DNA of 64,000 nt from positions 1 through 64,000 of the forward strand of contig WFMF01000057.1 of NCBI GenBank assembly GCA_011033025.1. The letters are read 5' to 3'. Below are positions 31,146 to 42,170 of the stretch, in pieces. This stretch comes from Beroe forskalii (lineage: Eukaryota; Ctenophora; Nuda; Beroida; Beroidae). Numbering within the stretch: position 1 is the stretch's first letter; every line of letters begins with the position of its first letter. The notes under the pieces are model-generated. The model had not been told where the DNA came from. It did not search any database and worked only from the letters and a program-made list of their open reading frames with translations. Made by a program: the position numbers and the translations under genes.

Positions 31146-31440
31146 ATTCAGGTGAATTCAGGTGAATTCGCGGCGGAGTTCGCCAAAAAATTTTTGGCGG
31201 ACTCCGCCGAGTCCGCCGGAGTTCGCCGCGGACTCTGGCGAATTCACCTGAATTCACCTGAATTCGCCGCGAAATACGCGTATTCGGTGTACTAGTTCGC
31301 CAATTTTCCAGTTCACCCAGGCGAAAGTTCGCCGCGAATTCGCGGCGAACTGATGTCCGCGAATTCGCGGCGAACTCAGGTGAACTTGGGCGAACTTGGG
31401 CGAACTCAGGTGAACTCAGTTCGCGGCGAATTCACCTGAA
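31105..31440. repeat. AATTCGCGGCG palindromic satellite
   Basis: About 335 bases made from a few modules, GAATTCGCCGCGAATTC, GAATTCAGGTGAATTC and GGCGAACTTGGGCGAACT, in both orientations. It is GC-rich against an AT-rich background and can fold on itself in many ways. Confidence 0.9.
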
Positions 31441-31445
31441 CTTTG

Positions 31446-32131
31446 AAGGAACTTGTCACGTCTGGCACGCTTATGTGAGACTAAGATGCAATTCACAATG
31501 TCTACCAATATATGCGTGTCGTCATGGATCCAAAGAACCTTAGGGGAGCCGTCAGCATATTACGTCATCACTGACGGGAGGGGGTTTTCAAATGCTGATC
31601 AAAAACGTTAATTTTTTTATTAATAGGTTACAATTAAAACAAACCAATTTGGGGAATCTTTGGAAGAATCGTTCAGTGGTCCCGATTGGTCACCAAATTT
31701 GACGTTGACAAATTCCTGTAATTAATTAGTTACAATTACAAACATTTGGGACTTTCCAATTTTTACCTCACGACACTTCTTTTGCCTCGTAATATTTGGC
31801 ATCTAAGTATAACTATATGGCATATGCTATTGCTAAGGACAAGGTAAAGGTCTGTGTTAGCTGATTATGGTCAGAGTAGATGAGAGAGGTTGCCGTGATG
31901 AGAGATGAGATTGGTTGTCGTGGGGTGCGAAATTATTAACTTCAAGTTCAACAGGCTCATATCAACTTCTGATTGAGTTACAAGACGTACATTGTGGACC
32001 TAGAGCGTGGTTTTACAATAAAAAAGTGCTCCCAATGTTTTTGTTTTTGATTTACAATTTATAGTCAAAAACTCCTTTTTAAGCCGCAATATATGTACCA
32101 AAGGGGCTTTTTCATTTTGTCATGATGATGA
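31446..32131. other. AT-rich noncoding DNA
   Basis: No gene or clear repeat seen. Confidence 0.4.
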
Positions 32132-32516
32132 CACTGAGGCGTCTGCATAGAGTTAGGTTGATCGAAAATCAGGTTTAATGTAAAAATGCACACAAATGTC
32201 TCTACGAATAATATTTTTTCATGAATTGTTTTGCATCAGTTGGAAAACGGAATTCCTCAGAAACAGGTGGAGCCGGATTTTTGATCAAAACTTTTTAAGC
32301 CCATTCGGGCCAAAAATATGTGTAAAATGTGCTCAAAATTTTTTGGAGGTCTAAATCAAAAATCCGGCTCCATTTGTTTCTGAGCAATTTGGTTTTCTAA
32401 CTGATGCATAAAGAATTACGAAGAAAAAATATTCGTAGGGACATTGGTGCGTGTTTTTACAATTACATTAAACCTGATTTTCGATCAACCTAAGTCTATG
32501 CAGACGCCTGACAGTG
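32132..32516. mobile_element. 385-bp foldback element
   Basis: The ends are inverted: CACTGAGGCGTCTGCATAGA at the left, complement of CACTGTCAGGCGTCTGCATA at the right. Inverted similarity continues through GGTTGATCGAAAATCAGG and AATCCGGCTCCA to the centre. No target duplication was found. Confidence 0.75.
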
Positions 32517-32935
32517 TATTTGTTCATTTTAAACTCTTTTTTACTGGGCCGTTAACTAGTGTTTGCGGTAGAAAGGGGGTCCAAAAATATGCTTTTCAGT
32601 TTGGATTTTGGAATAATAGAGTTTTTAAATGACTCGATACTTATAAATACTTATGATTATTGATTTTTAAAATATAACTTCCGAAAATGTTCTCAAACAA
32701 AAATACTATTTACTTCACAATCAGTTACAATTCAGGCCACATACGATCCTAAATTAGGATACATTTAGTCCCGATAACATAAACTATGTCTTTTGATAAC
32801 AGAATATTGTGCCAATTTCATTTGAATTTGAAATAATTTATTTTTCTTGAATATATATTTCAATCTTACTTGACTTTGGTCATCATTATAATTACATATA
32901 ACCTAAAAAGGATGTTTTATTGGTTTACTTTCAGG
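32517..32935. other. AT-rich noncoding DNA
   Basis: No gene seen. The following bases (32936-33020) are a partial telomere-like MITE (TGACGTCATTGTTATAGATA, CTCCTGTTTATATGGGAGAC). Confidence 0.4.
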
Positions 32936-33221
32936 GTCATACGACCTGCGCTTTATCATATTTTTCTGAGTGACGTCATTGTTATAGATAATGAAGGCTC
33001 CTGTTTATATGGGAGACCGACCAACTTTTGCGCCATTTAAATGGCGCCATTGGTACCATCGGTGCCAATGTCAGTGTCACCATTGGTGTCATTTTAATAG
33101 CGCCTTTGGCGTCAATGATGCCACGCACCCACGCCCCTCTATGGCAATTTAAATCAAAATGGCGCCATTGATACCATCGGTGCCATTCTCCTCGGTGACA
33201 TTCTCCTTTAATGGCGATCAC

Positions 33222-33294
33222 TTGTCAGACGGCGGACGCGCGCGCTTCGCGCGCGCGCCCGCCGAAGGCGTAGGGGTCAGACAATGTCTGACAA
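33222..33294. mobile_element. 73-bp TTGTCAGAC element
   Basis: TTGTCAGACGGCGG at the left end and AATGTCTGACAA at the right, with perfect 8-bp target duplication GCGATCAC (33214-33221, 33295-33302). GC-rich centre. Confidence 0.88.
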
Positions 33295-33311
33295 GCGATC
33301 ACCATTGGATG

Positions 33312-33424
33312 TCGACGGACGTTGCCCCGTCTATTTCTTCTGACTGGATGACGGGCGAGGTTGCAAAGTGACGTCCAAATGTGGAACGTTGCGCCGCGCG
33401 CGAGGGTAGGGTAACATCCTACGA
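33312..33424. mobile_element. TCG...CGA MITE, third copy (reverse)
   Basis: TCGACGGACGTTGCCCCGTC to GGTAACATCCTACGA, flanked by the 9-bp repeat CATTGGATG (33303-33311, 33425-33433). Confidence 0.88.
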
Positions 33425-33879
33425 CATTGGATGCCGATGGTATCATTTAAATGGCGCCATTAAGAAGCGATACTACTGTAAGTGTAAAATTACCATTAGA
33501 GGGGCGTGGTGCCAAATCCAATGGCGCCAATGTTACCATCAGTGCCAATGCTCCAATGGCACCATTGTTACCATTGGTATCATTTGGTGCCATTCTTAGC
33601 TTATGGCGCAATTGGAATCATTGGTGCCATTTAAATGATACCATTGGCATCCAATGGTGATCGCCAATGGTTCCAAAGGCGATAGGGTGCACCAATGTGC
33701 CATTTCAGCCATCACCATTGGCACCAATGGTGCCATGATTGGTGATATGTGCTATTTGTGCTACCCGGGATGACACTTTCACCCAAAACGCTGATCCTAA
33801 ACTCTCAAAAGCGCTAGACGCGGTTAAATGTATATTTCTGAGTGACGGAATTGTCATTATAGTTATACTTATAGATAAC

Positions 33880-34390
33880 GAAGAGCTCTCGGTAATACCT
33901 AATTAGCCTTCATTTTAGCGGCCCTTATGGACAAAAATGACTTTGAGATTTTTGTCCAAAGGGCCGGTTAAAAAAGGCCGGTTCAAGTGGGACCGGTCAA
34001 ATTAAAGGCCAGTTAATTTAGTTCGAATAAAACTTTTATGACTTGCCTTATGCAGCGTTTAATTCTCTTGAACGTCATTATATAACACGATAATGAACTT
34101 AATCGGGATTTGGGTCTTTTGGTGCCATTTATCAAGTATAAAGGGGTTTTAATGGCCATTTTAGAGCATAAAATCCTTGATCTGGTGGCCACTAGAAAAA
34201 TTTTTGTCCAAGGGGCCGGCTAAAACGGTTCAAAAATGATTCGATTTTTGTCCATAGGGTCGGTTAAAAAAAGGCCGGTTGAAAAAGGCCGGCTGAATAA
34301 AGGCCAATTTTATATTTTTTTAAAATATTGGACACTGGCCCTTTCTGCTTTTACGTACCCTAAATTTTAAAACCCTAGGCCTAGCGGCAA
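33880..34390. repeat. GGCCGGTTAAAAA short repeats
   Basis: Several copies of GGGCCGGTTAAAAAAGGCCGG and TTTTTGTCCAAAGGG, in a region otherwise without a gene. A weaker relative is near 45855-45925. Confidence 0.6.
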
Positions 34391-34399
34391 CGCTTCACC

Positions 34400-34441
34400 T
34401 TGTCTGACGCGCGCGCGAGGGGGTCAGGCAACGCCTGACAA
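34400..34441. mobile_element. 42-bp TTGTCTGAC micro-element
   Basis: TTGTCTGACGCGCG at one end and AACGCCTGACAA at the other, flanked by perfect 8-bp repeats GCTTCACC (34392-34399, 34442-34449). Same end sequences as the 73-bp element at 33222. Confidence 0.85.
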
Positions 34442-34703
34442 GCTTCACCGTAACACAGAACTCTCGCCCTATCCCTGCCCTTTTGATTGCTTGGTACAGT
34501 TGAGTCAGAACACACACGCTTCATGATATTGATAAAAGTTTAACTTTAAAAATCATTAAATTTCATAACAATTTCATGCTAAAAATAAAATGACATATCG
34601 GGAAAATATTGTGATTTTAACGCACTTGCACTCTGAAAGTTAGTTATCATGATGACGAAACTAAAGACTTTTCGAATTATCCTTTGCATCGCACGGTGGC
34701 GTG

Positions 34704-35168
34704 GAGTTCATGAATCCCCAAAATTGCCAACAAATTGCCAACATGTTACAAAAACGTGACAAAAACGTGACAAGGCAAAATAACGAGTTTCTTGGTACTT
34801 TAACTAGTTTGAATGAGATCATATGATAGTATTACGTTATTAGACACTGTCAGAGCCGTTTCAGAGTCGGTGATGACTCAGTGATGACATGATGGCACGA
34901 AAAAATTGTGACTAACTAAACGGTTTTCAAGCAATTTCGAACAAATTTCGAAGTTTTTGAAAAACAATTTTTTCGAGACATCATGATGTCATGATGTCAT
35001 CACTGAGTCATCACCCACTCTGAAATGGCTCTGACAGTGTCTAATGACCTCCTACTACCGTACTTGATCATCTAAACCCATCAGAACACCAGAAATGGGC
35101 CAGAAACACGGATTTAAATTTTGTCACATTTTGTTACAAATGTTGGCAATTCCGGGGATTCATCTACT
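34704..35168. mobile_element. 465-bp foldback element with 9-bp target duplication
   Basis: The left end is GAGTTCATGAATCCCCAAAA and the right end is the complement of AGTAGATGAATCCCCGGAAT. It is flanked by GGTGGCGTG (34695-34703 and 35169-35177). Inverted similarity reaches the centre (CAGAGCCGTTTCAGAGT against ACTCTGAAATGGCTCTG). The 9-bp duplication suggests a Mutator-like parent. Confidence 0.82.
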
Positions 35169-35304
35169 GGTGGCGTGTCGAACTCCTATGTGCGCAGCTT
35201 TTCTTTGAGTATGCGCGGCTCAGTGCTCACTAGCTGTTTTAGTGTTAATAACAGCGAGTGAGCTGTCATGAAAAAGCTGCGCACGTAGGAGTGCGACACG
35301 CCCC
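35169..35304. mobile_element. GGTGGCGTGTCGAACTCC hairpin element
   Basis: Left arm GGTGGCGTGTCGAACTCC then TATGTGCGCAGCTTTT; right arm AAAAAGCTGCGCACGTAGGA then GTGCGACACGCCCC. A related sequence is at 46121-46165. The foldback at 34704 is inserted at its left edge. Confidence 0.7.
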
Positions 35305-35989
35305 TCTTAGAATAATATATCAATGCACCTGTACCCATGAATACTATAAATCTAATGCATATTGTAATTGAGGGAAGATGATAGTTGAGCTCATATAACA
35401 TGTTTAAGTCGCCATAATGCACAATCTAAAGTTTGTGAACATCAATCAATAGCCTTTAACTTGTTATACTTATAGCATGGTTGTCGGTTGATGGTACTAT
35501 ATGAGATGCCAATATTGACATCTCATCATGGTATATGCAATTACCAAACATGTCTTTGAATCTGACATTTGACAAGAGATAAGATAAATACAAAACAAAT
35601 TTTGGTCTGCTAATAAGGTGAATTATCATAAGCCCTATTTGCGTACTAAAATTTAAACATTAAAGAGGGAAAACTTAAAACCATTACCAATCACTCGTAT
35701 GGGCTCATTGGTCGAAAGCAAAACATCGAATGCAAAACGGCCAATGGCCAGATAGCCCTCGTACGGAGATGTTTTTTCTTCAGGAACAATTAACCCGAAT
35801 CTCTCTGGAGATTGGGACTGGAAATGCAATTATTACTGTGTTGATTATGAACTTGAAGACGTGAATGATCTTTACCTGGCCCTGATAGTTGAAGGAGGAA
35901 ATATGATAAGATACTCTCATTAGTAAAAATGGAATTAAGCAATAACGCGTTTAATATCGTGAACATCCAACCAACGAAAAAACTGAACA
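35305..35989. other. 3' flank of ACSL
   Basis: AT-rich. Possible 3' UTR of the minus-strand gene; no other gene seen. Confidence 0.45.
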
Positions 35990-38026
35990 TCAAACAATAT
36001 TTCTATATAAATCTTGGAATATGGAATTGAAATGTCGGTGTAGCGATGGACGTTTCTTTTTGAATGTCGGTGTCACCAAATCATTGTCCACAGTCAACGT
36101 TACATCGACAAGTTTGATACTCGCTAGGAGCTCAAATCCGTTGAGCATGCTCTTTGCGTGACCGTTAATCACGTCTAGGAATTTGGAAGTGTTTTTTTCG
36201 TCATCCAGCAGTTCTTGGTACGTTGCATTGCCTTTACCGAGGGTCGCTGCCCACTTCATAAACAGTTCCTCATCTGGTATGATAACAGCCGCTATTTTAG
36301 GTTTTGTGGAGTCCCCGTCCACGAAGGCAATCTGAACGAGATCGTTCATCTCGTACACGTTCTCAATCTTCTCCGGAGCAATGTACTCTCCGAGCGAGGT
36401 TTTGAATATGTACTTCTTCCGGTCGATTACCCTGAGACAACCCTCAGAGTTCCACTCTCCGATATCCCCCGTGTGGAGCCACCCTTCCTCGTCCAGGGCC
36501 GCCTTCGTGTTTTCCTCATCCTTGTAGTACCCCATGAACACGTTCTTACCCTTCACGCAGATTTCCCCCTGCCCCTCACTCGCAAAGTGACCAGTCTCGC
36601 TGCTGTCTACTAACTTGATAAGGTTCGTCGGTAGTGGGGGACCGACATGACCTCCTTTGAAATCGAGGGGTTGAGTAAAGGTACACCCAGCTGTAGACTC
36701 CGTCTGTCCGTAGCCCTCGTAGACATTAGCACCAAACACGGCTCTGAAGAAGTTCAGGGTTTCAGGGAGAATGGGAGCAGCTCCTGTGGCTATCAGACTG
36801 ATCCGACCCCCGAACCCATCCCTCACTTTCTGCAAGATAATCCTGTCCCAAATGTCTCTCTGCATAATGCCCCGGCTGAGGTCAGACGACTTGGAGGCTA
36901 CCGCCCTCTCAAATATCCAGTTTGCTATTGCCCCTTTGGCGCTGATCGTCTTCCTGATTTTGTCCATGAACTTGTTGAGAACTCTGGGGACGGCTGGGAA
37001 CACGGTGGGACGTAGGATTCTGATATCATCGGGTAAATCGAGTGCTGTACCGGAGTAAAATCCAATGCCAGCTCCTGCCGTATAGGAAAACATGTGAACG
37101 TTCATTTCAAACAAATGACAGAGGGGGAGGTAAGAGAAATGCACGTCTTGTGGCGTGAGGATGAAGTCCTTGTTCGTTTGCATAACACCTGCCATGGTAG
37201 TCGTCATGTTCTGGTGGGATATGAGCGCTCCTTTGGGAATTCCAGTAGTGCCACTGGTATAGCATATTGTGTAAATGTCTGAGGGTTTGGGGGCAACATG
37301 TGGTATCAGATTATCAGCACCTTTACGTTCCATTTCTTGCATACTGGTGATAGAAACATTCAACTCAGCGAAGTCTGATATTTCTGTTTCAGTCGGATCA
37401 TCGCACATTTTGACAACAATCCTAACTTGCCGGGATCCAGAACTCAGGAAACGTTTCATCTTTTCGATTTTCTGAGGATGTGCTACAACAATCTGGCAGC
37501 CCGTTTGACTAAGAATGTGGCACATAGCTTCATCGCCGAGGGTGTCATACATGGGAACAAAAACAATGCTGTAGTGAACTGCACCGAGTTGGGCTATCAC
37601 CCAATCAATGCAGTTGATTCCGATAATACCGATGTAAATATCACCCCCTGCTGGGATACCTTCAGCAATCAAACCACACCCGAAACGCTGGACTCGTTCT
37701 GCAACCTCGTTATACGTAACCCACTCGAACTTATCGCCAGATCGCCGTCCTAAGCACGGCTTATCCCCACTTATCTTACGACCCCTGGCGAAGGCGTCGT
37801 AGAGCGTCTCCACTCCATCGTAGGGCTTATCTATGACGTCATCAGCACTGCAGATGTTGCTGATCCTCACTCCGTCCCCCAAGTCTCGAGAAAGGGCGGA
37901 TTCCGGTCGCTTGTCGCTGGGGGGTTGAGGCCGTGTTAGGTAGTATAGGAGGAAGGTTGCAACGGATACAACGCTAACTGTTATTCCGATAACAGCTTCA
38001 GACTGATCTAACATGAACATAGACAT
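35990..38026 (-). CDS. Long-chain acyl-CoA synthetase (ACSL1/5/6-like)
   Basis: 678 residues in one exon, a normal length for the ACSL1/5/6 group. Residues 11-30 form an N-terminal membrane anchor (AVIGITVSVVSVATFLLYYL). The adenylation domain shows the P-loop YTSGTTGIPKG (256-266), the SYLPLCHLFE block (298-307), GYGQTES (438-444), the GWLHTGDIG signature (515-523) and DRKKYIFKTSLGEYIAPEKI (535-554), with its fatty-acid gate and catalytic lysine region. The enzyme couples long-chain fatty acid, ATP and CoA at the ER or outer mitochondrial membrane. The frame is undamaged, unlike nearby elements, so it is a working host gene. Lack of introns is unusual for ACSL and may mean an old retrocopy or intron loss. 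The flanking retroelement pieces are independent. Confidence 0.93.
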   Translation of the reverse strand: MSMFMLDQSEAVIGITVSVVSVATFLLYYLTRPQPPSDKRPESALSRDLGDGVRISNICSADDVIDKPYDGVETLYDAFARGRKISGDKPCLGRRSGDKFEWVTYNEVAERVQRFGCGLIAEGIPAGGDIYIGIIGINCIDWVIAQLGAVHYSIVFVPMYDTLGDEAMCHILSQTGCQIVVAHPQKIEKMKRFLSSGSRQVRIVVKMCDDPTETEISDFAELNVSITSMQEMERKGADNLIPHVAPKPSDIYTICYTSGTTGIPKGALISHQNMTTTMAGVMQTNKDFILTPQDVHFSYLPLCHLFEMNVHMFSYTAGAGIGFYSGTALDLPDDIRILRPTVFPAVPRVLNKFMDKIRKTISAKGAIANWIFERAVASKSSDLSRGIMQRDIWDRIILQKVRDGFGGRISLIATGAAPILPETLNFFRAVFGANVYEGYGQTESTAGCTFTQPLDFKGGHVGPPLPTNLIKLVDSSETGHFASEGQGEICVKGKNVFMGYYKDEENTKAALDEEGWLHTGDIGEWNSEGCLRVIDRKKYIFKTSLGEYIAPEKIENVYEMNDLVQIAFVDGDSTKPKIAAVIIPDEELFMKWAATLGKGNATYQELLDDEKNTSKFLDVINGHAKSMLNGFELLASIKLVDVTLTVDNDLVTPTFKKKRPSLHRHFNSIFQDLYRNIV

Positions 38027-38860
38027 CTGAAAATGAGTAGGTTAGGATACCTGAATTCAAACCTGATATTAAAATATCAATAAAATCAAAATTGACGAGA
38101 AATACAACCGCGCGCGCGGTACTGTGCATTTGTATTTTGATGTCGTTTTCATTTTTAGATCACAAAAAATGTAAAAGTAACTCCGCGCCTTCCGTACTTT
38201 AATTCTGACGAAATGTAATGCATACGATACATCAGCTGCTGTAGGTGTGGTCGTGATGAGTACACCACATTGAAGTTAGGAAAGCACTACAATTAATGAG
38301 ACAAATAATAGTACCCATCTACCCAGTAATTAATGTAGTGTATGGAGCCAAAAGCTTGCGGTTTGACAAAAGAAACTTCTTAATTTTCTTTATCTTCAAG
38401 GCATAAACGGGTGGATTTTATGCAGTTAATCTGTATAATCGTAATGTAAAAAGAGAATTAAGATCCTGGATTATATAAACTGTACCAGAAATTAATAAGA
38501 AAGTTATACGCATATTCACCACTGTGACACGTGACAGTAGTTTAATGCTATATTAAGGAGTTATAGAAAGCTAGAATATGTTCGAAAGGACAGGACTATT
38601 ATAATGCATTGACTTTTCATCAATTAACCCAATATTTAAACTCTTATGGACTACTATTGAAGGGGATTGAAAGTTCCCATCCACTCAATGACACAATTAT
38701 TACGCACAGTGAATCTCAGACTGAGCGTCGCTTACCACTAACGTTTGTTAATGTTCGATTGTTGTGCGATATACTTCAGAACGTAGCGCTTGCCTTCATA
38801 GTACAATATTACCATAGTTTAAATTAAAAGCTTAGTACATGACAAAAGATTTTTCTTGGA
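38027..38860. other. Upstream region of ACSL, no gene
   Basis: AT-rich; should hold the ACSL promoter. No TATA or other site can be singled out. The 72-codon frame at 38609-38827 has no recognised motif. Confidence 0.4.
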
Positions 38861-38889
38861 AAAAAATCTGCGGAAAGCTTGCGAACGTT

Positions 38890-40410
38890 GATTGATTGCG
38901 CTGTTGGTAGGAATTTTAAACGCAACCAAAAAACAGCAAGGAATCCTTGACACCAGAACGTTAGACTTCGTACTGTACCAAGAATTCTTGACACCAATAC
39001 GTCTGACTAAGTCACACTGTACAGTGATCAACGCTGATGAGCTGAAGGAAGGAACTTCAGCCAATATCACAGTCATCAAGTTCTCTGACCAAGCATCTCA
39101 TACCAACAGCTTTATAGTCAACTGCTACATACCTCCTGCAAACAGTCTCATCAAAGGTATCCAACACAACTCAGCATCCAATTTCGATGCTCTTATTTCT
39201 TAACTCCGCCATCAGTAATCTAAGAGAAAATATAGGGGATGAAATTCTCATATGCGGTGACCTTAATGCCCGCATTGGTGAGGCACTAGGCTATGATCAG
39301 CCTTTGGTTAGCAGAGCCCAATTTCTATCGGACGAAGATCTCTACGACATTACTGATGTTAGCGATATCCATGACACAGCTCCAATTTCCCAACTCAGGA
39401 ACAGCAATGACAAGCATAGCAACAGTCACAAGAATCTCCTTCTTGACCTGGTTGGGTCACAAAATCTTCTGGTCCTCAACGGTCGTACCTTGGGCGACTC
39501 GGCAAATACACTTGCTTCAAGTGGAATGGCAGTAGTGTTGTAGACTTGTTCATCAGCTCCACCAGTTTCACCCATAGGGTGAAATATCTTTATGTAGCAG
39601 ACCATACGCTATTCTCTGACCATAGTCCTGTTATCCTCCAGCTTTGGAGTAAAGCTCCAAAAGAAACTCTCAAAGAGCCACAGTCAACAACAATTACGAC
39701 ATGGCACCTTTTAAACACAAAATCACCCCTGATGGGATGAACAGATTTAAGAATATGCTGGATGAAGACAATATCACAAGTCAGATCTGCACACTCCAGG
39801 ACAAAAATTGCCTCCATCAATTCTGACATTAATGAGACTAAGGTAATCTGTGAAGAGTTCTCTTCACTTATCAATTCTGTGGCACAGAAGTGTTTTGATA
39901 CAACCAAGTCGGTGACTGCAAACAAGCCGAAATATGATGCTTGGTTTGACCCAGCATGTCATACTGCCAGGCGTCTTCTTAAAAGGTCTGTCCGTGTTGT
40001 TGATAAAAAACCTGATAACAAAGAGTGTCATGGACCGTCACCGCCACAATGTCAAAAGCTACCGTACCATCATTGTCCAAGAAGGACAAATTCCTTCAGA
40101 AATTGAATGACAAAATCAATAATGGCAGATTATCTCTTGGAAGGATTTCAAGCTTAAGAAATTCAAAAAAATGAAGTTAAACTTGACGAAACTGAGCATC
40201 TGGATCCCTTTCAGAAATTCTATGGGAAGCTTTATTCTGATGAACATCCTACAGTTGACAGTCAAACTAAGACAACCCTTCTCATGTCAACTCCAGTGTT
40301 CCCAATATGAAGACCTTAATAAACCTTTCTCACTTGATGAGCTTCAGTCAATACAGAGCCCGGCAAAGCTTCTTCTTTTTTACCATATCAGCCCGCCGAG
40401 ATAATTTAAA
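38890..40410 (+). pseudogene. LINE remnant: APE-type endonuclease region, no reverse transcriptase
   Basis: Pieces in three frames read in order as an endonuclease-exonuclease-phosphatase domain of a non-LTR retrotransposon: LDFVLYQEFL, IVNCYIPPANS, ILICGDLNARIGE, NLLVLNGRT, VVDLFISSTSF and HTLFSDHSPVILQL (the GDLNAR and SDHSPV blocks carry catalytic residues). The linker follows (KYDAWFDPACHTARRLLKRSV, FYGKLYSDEHPTVD), then the copy ends before any RT block. Stops at 39201 and 39541 and frame changes near 39500, 39735 and 40030 show it is dead. CR1/L2-like by layout; family not certain. Confidence 0.75.
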
Positions 40411-41560
40411 AAATTTAATTTCAAGGTGCCTAGTTTAGTTATAATCTGATTAACCACTGAGTCTTTTAACTTTCCGGTAGTTTTCCATTGTAACTTTCGG
40501 TTTCAGTACATTGCGATTTCATTACACCGTTTTGTTCTGAATCAACGAGTTTATAGTGTGTACCTACGTTTATTATTCTACGTTATGTATAGTGATTATT
40601 ATGAGTAATTCCCACAATCATTGAATGAGCCAGATGGTGTAATCTACACAGGTCTCCTTGTATTTAAAGTATTAAATGAACTGTACAATCCACCAACTCA
40701 GGAAGGCCTGGAGACAATTACATTGAATCATGGGTCAAACGAGCGAATCTTTAATTACTGAACTTTATAATTTCCCGTAAAACAGTAACCACTGTAAAGA
40801 CATGAGAGTGGCTCAAGGTGGCCATCCAATCAGATTCGAGTTAACTTTCAATAACTGTGTCGCGGAAAGGTAATTAGGTTAGCAGGAACATTCTAGTACA
40901 AATTGTACTCGTAGAAGTTATATTGACATGAGATATTAAGATGTCCGAGTTATCACAGAGCCACGCTCGTCGCTCCCACACAAACACACACTCACACACA
41001 TACACACACACAAAGACATCACATACAGACTCAGACCAGTGTGGAGAGGGCCATATTAATTAATTTTATTGATTTCATTAGCTGCAGGGAATTACTAACC
41101 GCTCCCAACCTCACTAATCAATAAAACGTTGCAATGTTGAATCTTGATACACCTCAACTCACCTGAGAATTTCATTCTAGAAAACCACATTCTGAAGACT
41201 GCTCTACAAAGCAATGGAGGATTGCTATAAAACATTTTAGCGAGTGTAAAGCGTTAGCACCTGTCCCCCCTAATGGTTGAAGTGTCGCTGCTCTCTCAGT
41301 AGAATTTATATTAGACAGCTACTTGCATGTGAAATATCATACGGACTTACACTGCCAAACTTTACATTAAGTCTTCAATTTAAGTGACCATTTTAAGTAT
41401 AATTCTACCCTTTTAAACTACTCAATGGATGATAGACTTTGAGAAATATAATGTATGAGATTTAATTAAGACAGGTACAGGTGAATTTGTCACAGTAAAT
41501 AAAAAGGGATGCTAACTATGTGTTATTGGGTTCAAATGTCACGATTTAAAAAGTTGAAAG
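40411..41560. other. Noncoding DNA with a (CA)n stretch
   Basis: AT-rich. CACACA-type simple repeat at about 40976-41010. No exon of the neighbouring peroxiredoxin was recognised. Confidence 0.45.
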
Positions 41561-41564
41561 GTGC

Positions 41565-41700
41565 ACGATACATGAAATGGCACGATACATGAAATGGTAC
41601 GATACATGAAATGGTACGATACATGAAATGGCACGATACATGAAATGGTACGATACATGAAATTTAATGGCACTATACATGAAATGACAATCCTTTAAAA
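41565..41700. repeat. 18-bp tandem repeat (ACGATACATGAAATGGTA)
   Basis: Six to seven copies of CACGATACATGAAATGG / TACGATACATGAAATGG. Confidence 0.95.
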
Positions 41701-41721
41701 TGGCAGCTGGTTAATGATGTA

Positions 41722-42170
41722 AGTAATAACCCCTCAAGGAGACATTAGAAATTACTGGTGGAGAATGGCGAGTAATAACCCTCAAGGAGACATTAGAAAT
41801 TACTGGTGGAGAATGGCAGAGTAATAACCCCTCAAGGAGACATTAGAAATTACTGGTGGAGAATGCTTGAGTAATAACCCCTCAAGGAGACATTAGAAAT
41901 TACTGGTGGAGAATGCTTGAGTAATAACCCCCTCAAGGAGACATTAGAAATTACTGGTGGAGAATGCTTGAGTAATAACCCCTCAAGGAGACATTAGAAA
42001 TTACTGGTGGAGAATGCTTGAGTAATAACCCCCTCAAGGAGACATTAGAAATTACTGGTGGAGAATGGCGAGTAATAACCCCCTCAAGGAGACATTAGAA
42101 ATTACTGGTGGAGAATGCTTGAGTAATAACCTCTCAAGGAGACATTAGAAAGCACTGGTGGAGAATGCTT
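41722..42170. repeat. 49-bp tandem repeat, nine copies
   Basis: Unit: AGTAATAACCCCTCAAGGAG, then ACATTAGAAATTACTGGTGG, then AGAATGNNN. The copies are nearly identical, differing mainly in the three to five bases before each AGTAATAA. Confidence 0.95.

Larger units (their letters stand above)
32990..33770. repeat. CCATTGG palindromic satellite, second array
   Basis: GGCGCCATTGGTACCATCGGTGCC-type units in both orientations. Two small MITEs interrupt it (33222-33294 and 33312-33424), each with a perfect target duplication made of array sequence. Confidence 0.88.

Noticed and set aside
36215-37753. Several 60-130-codon frames on the plus strand
   Set aside because: Shadows of the ACSL gene on the opposite strand, with no independent support.
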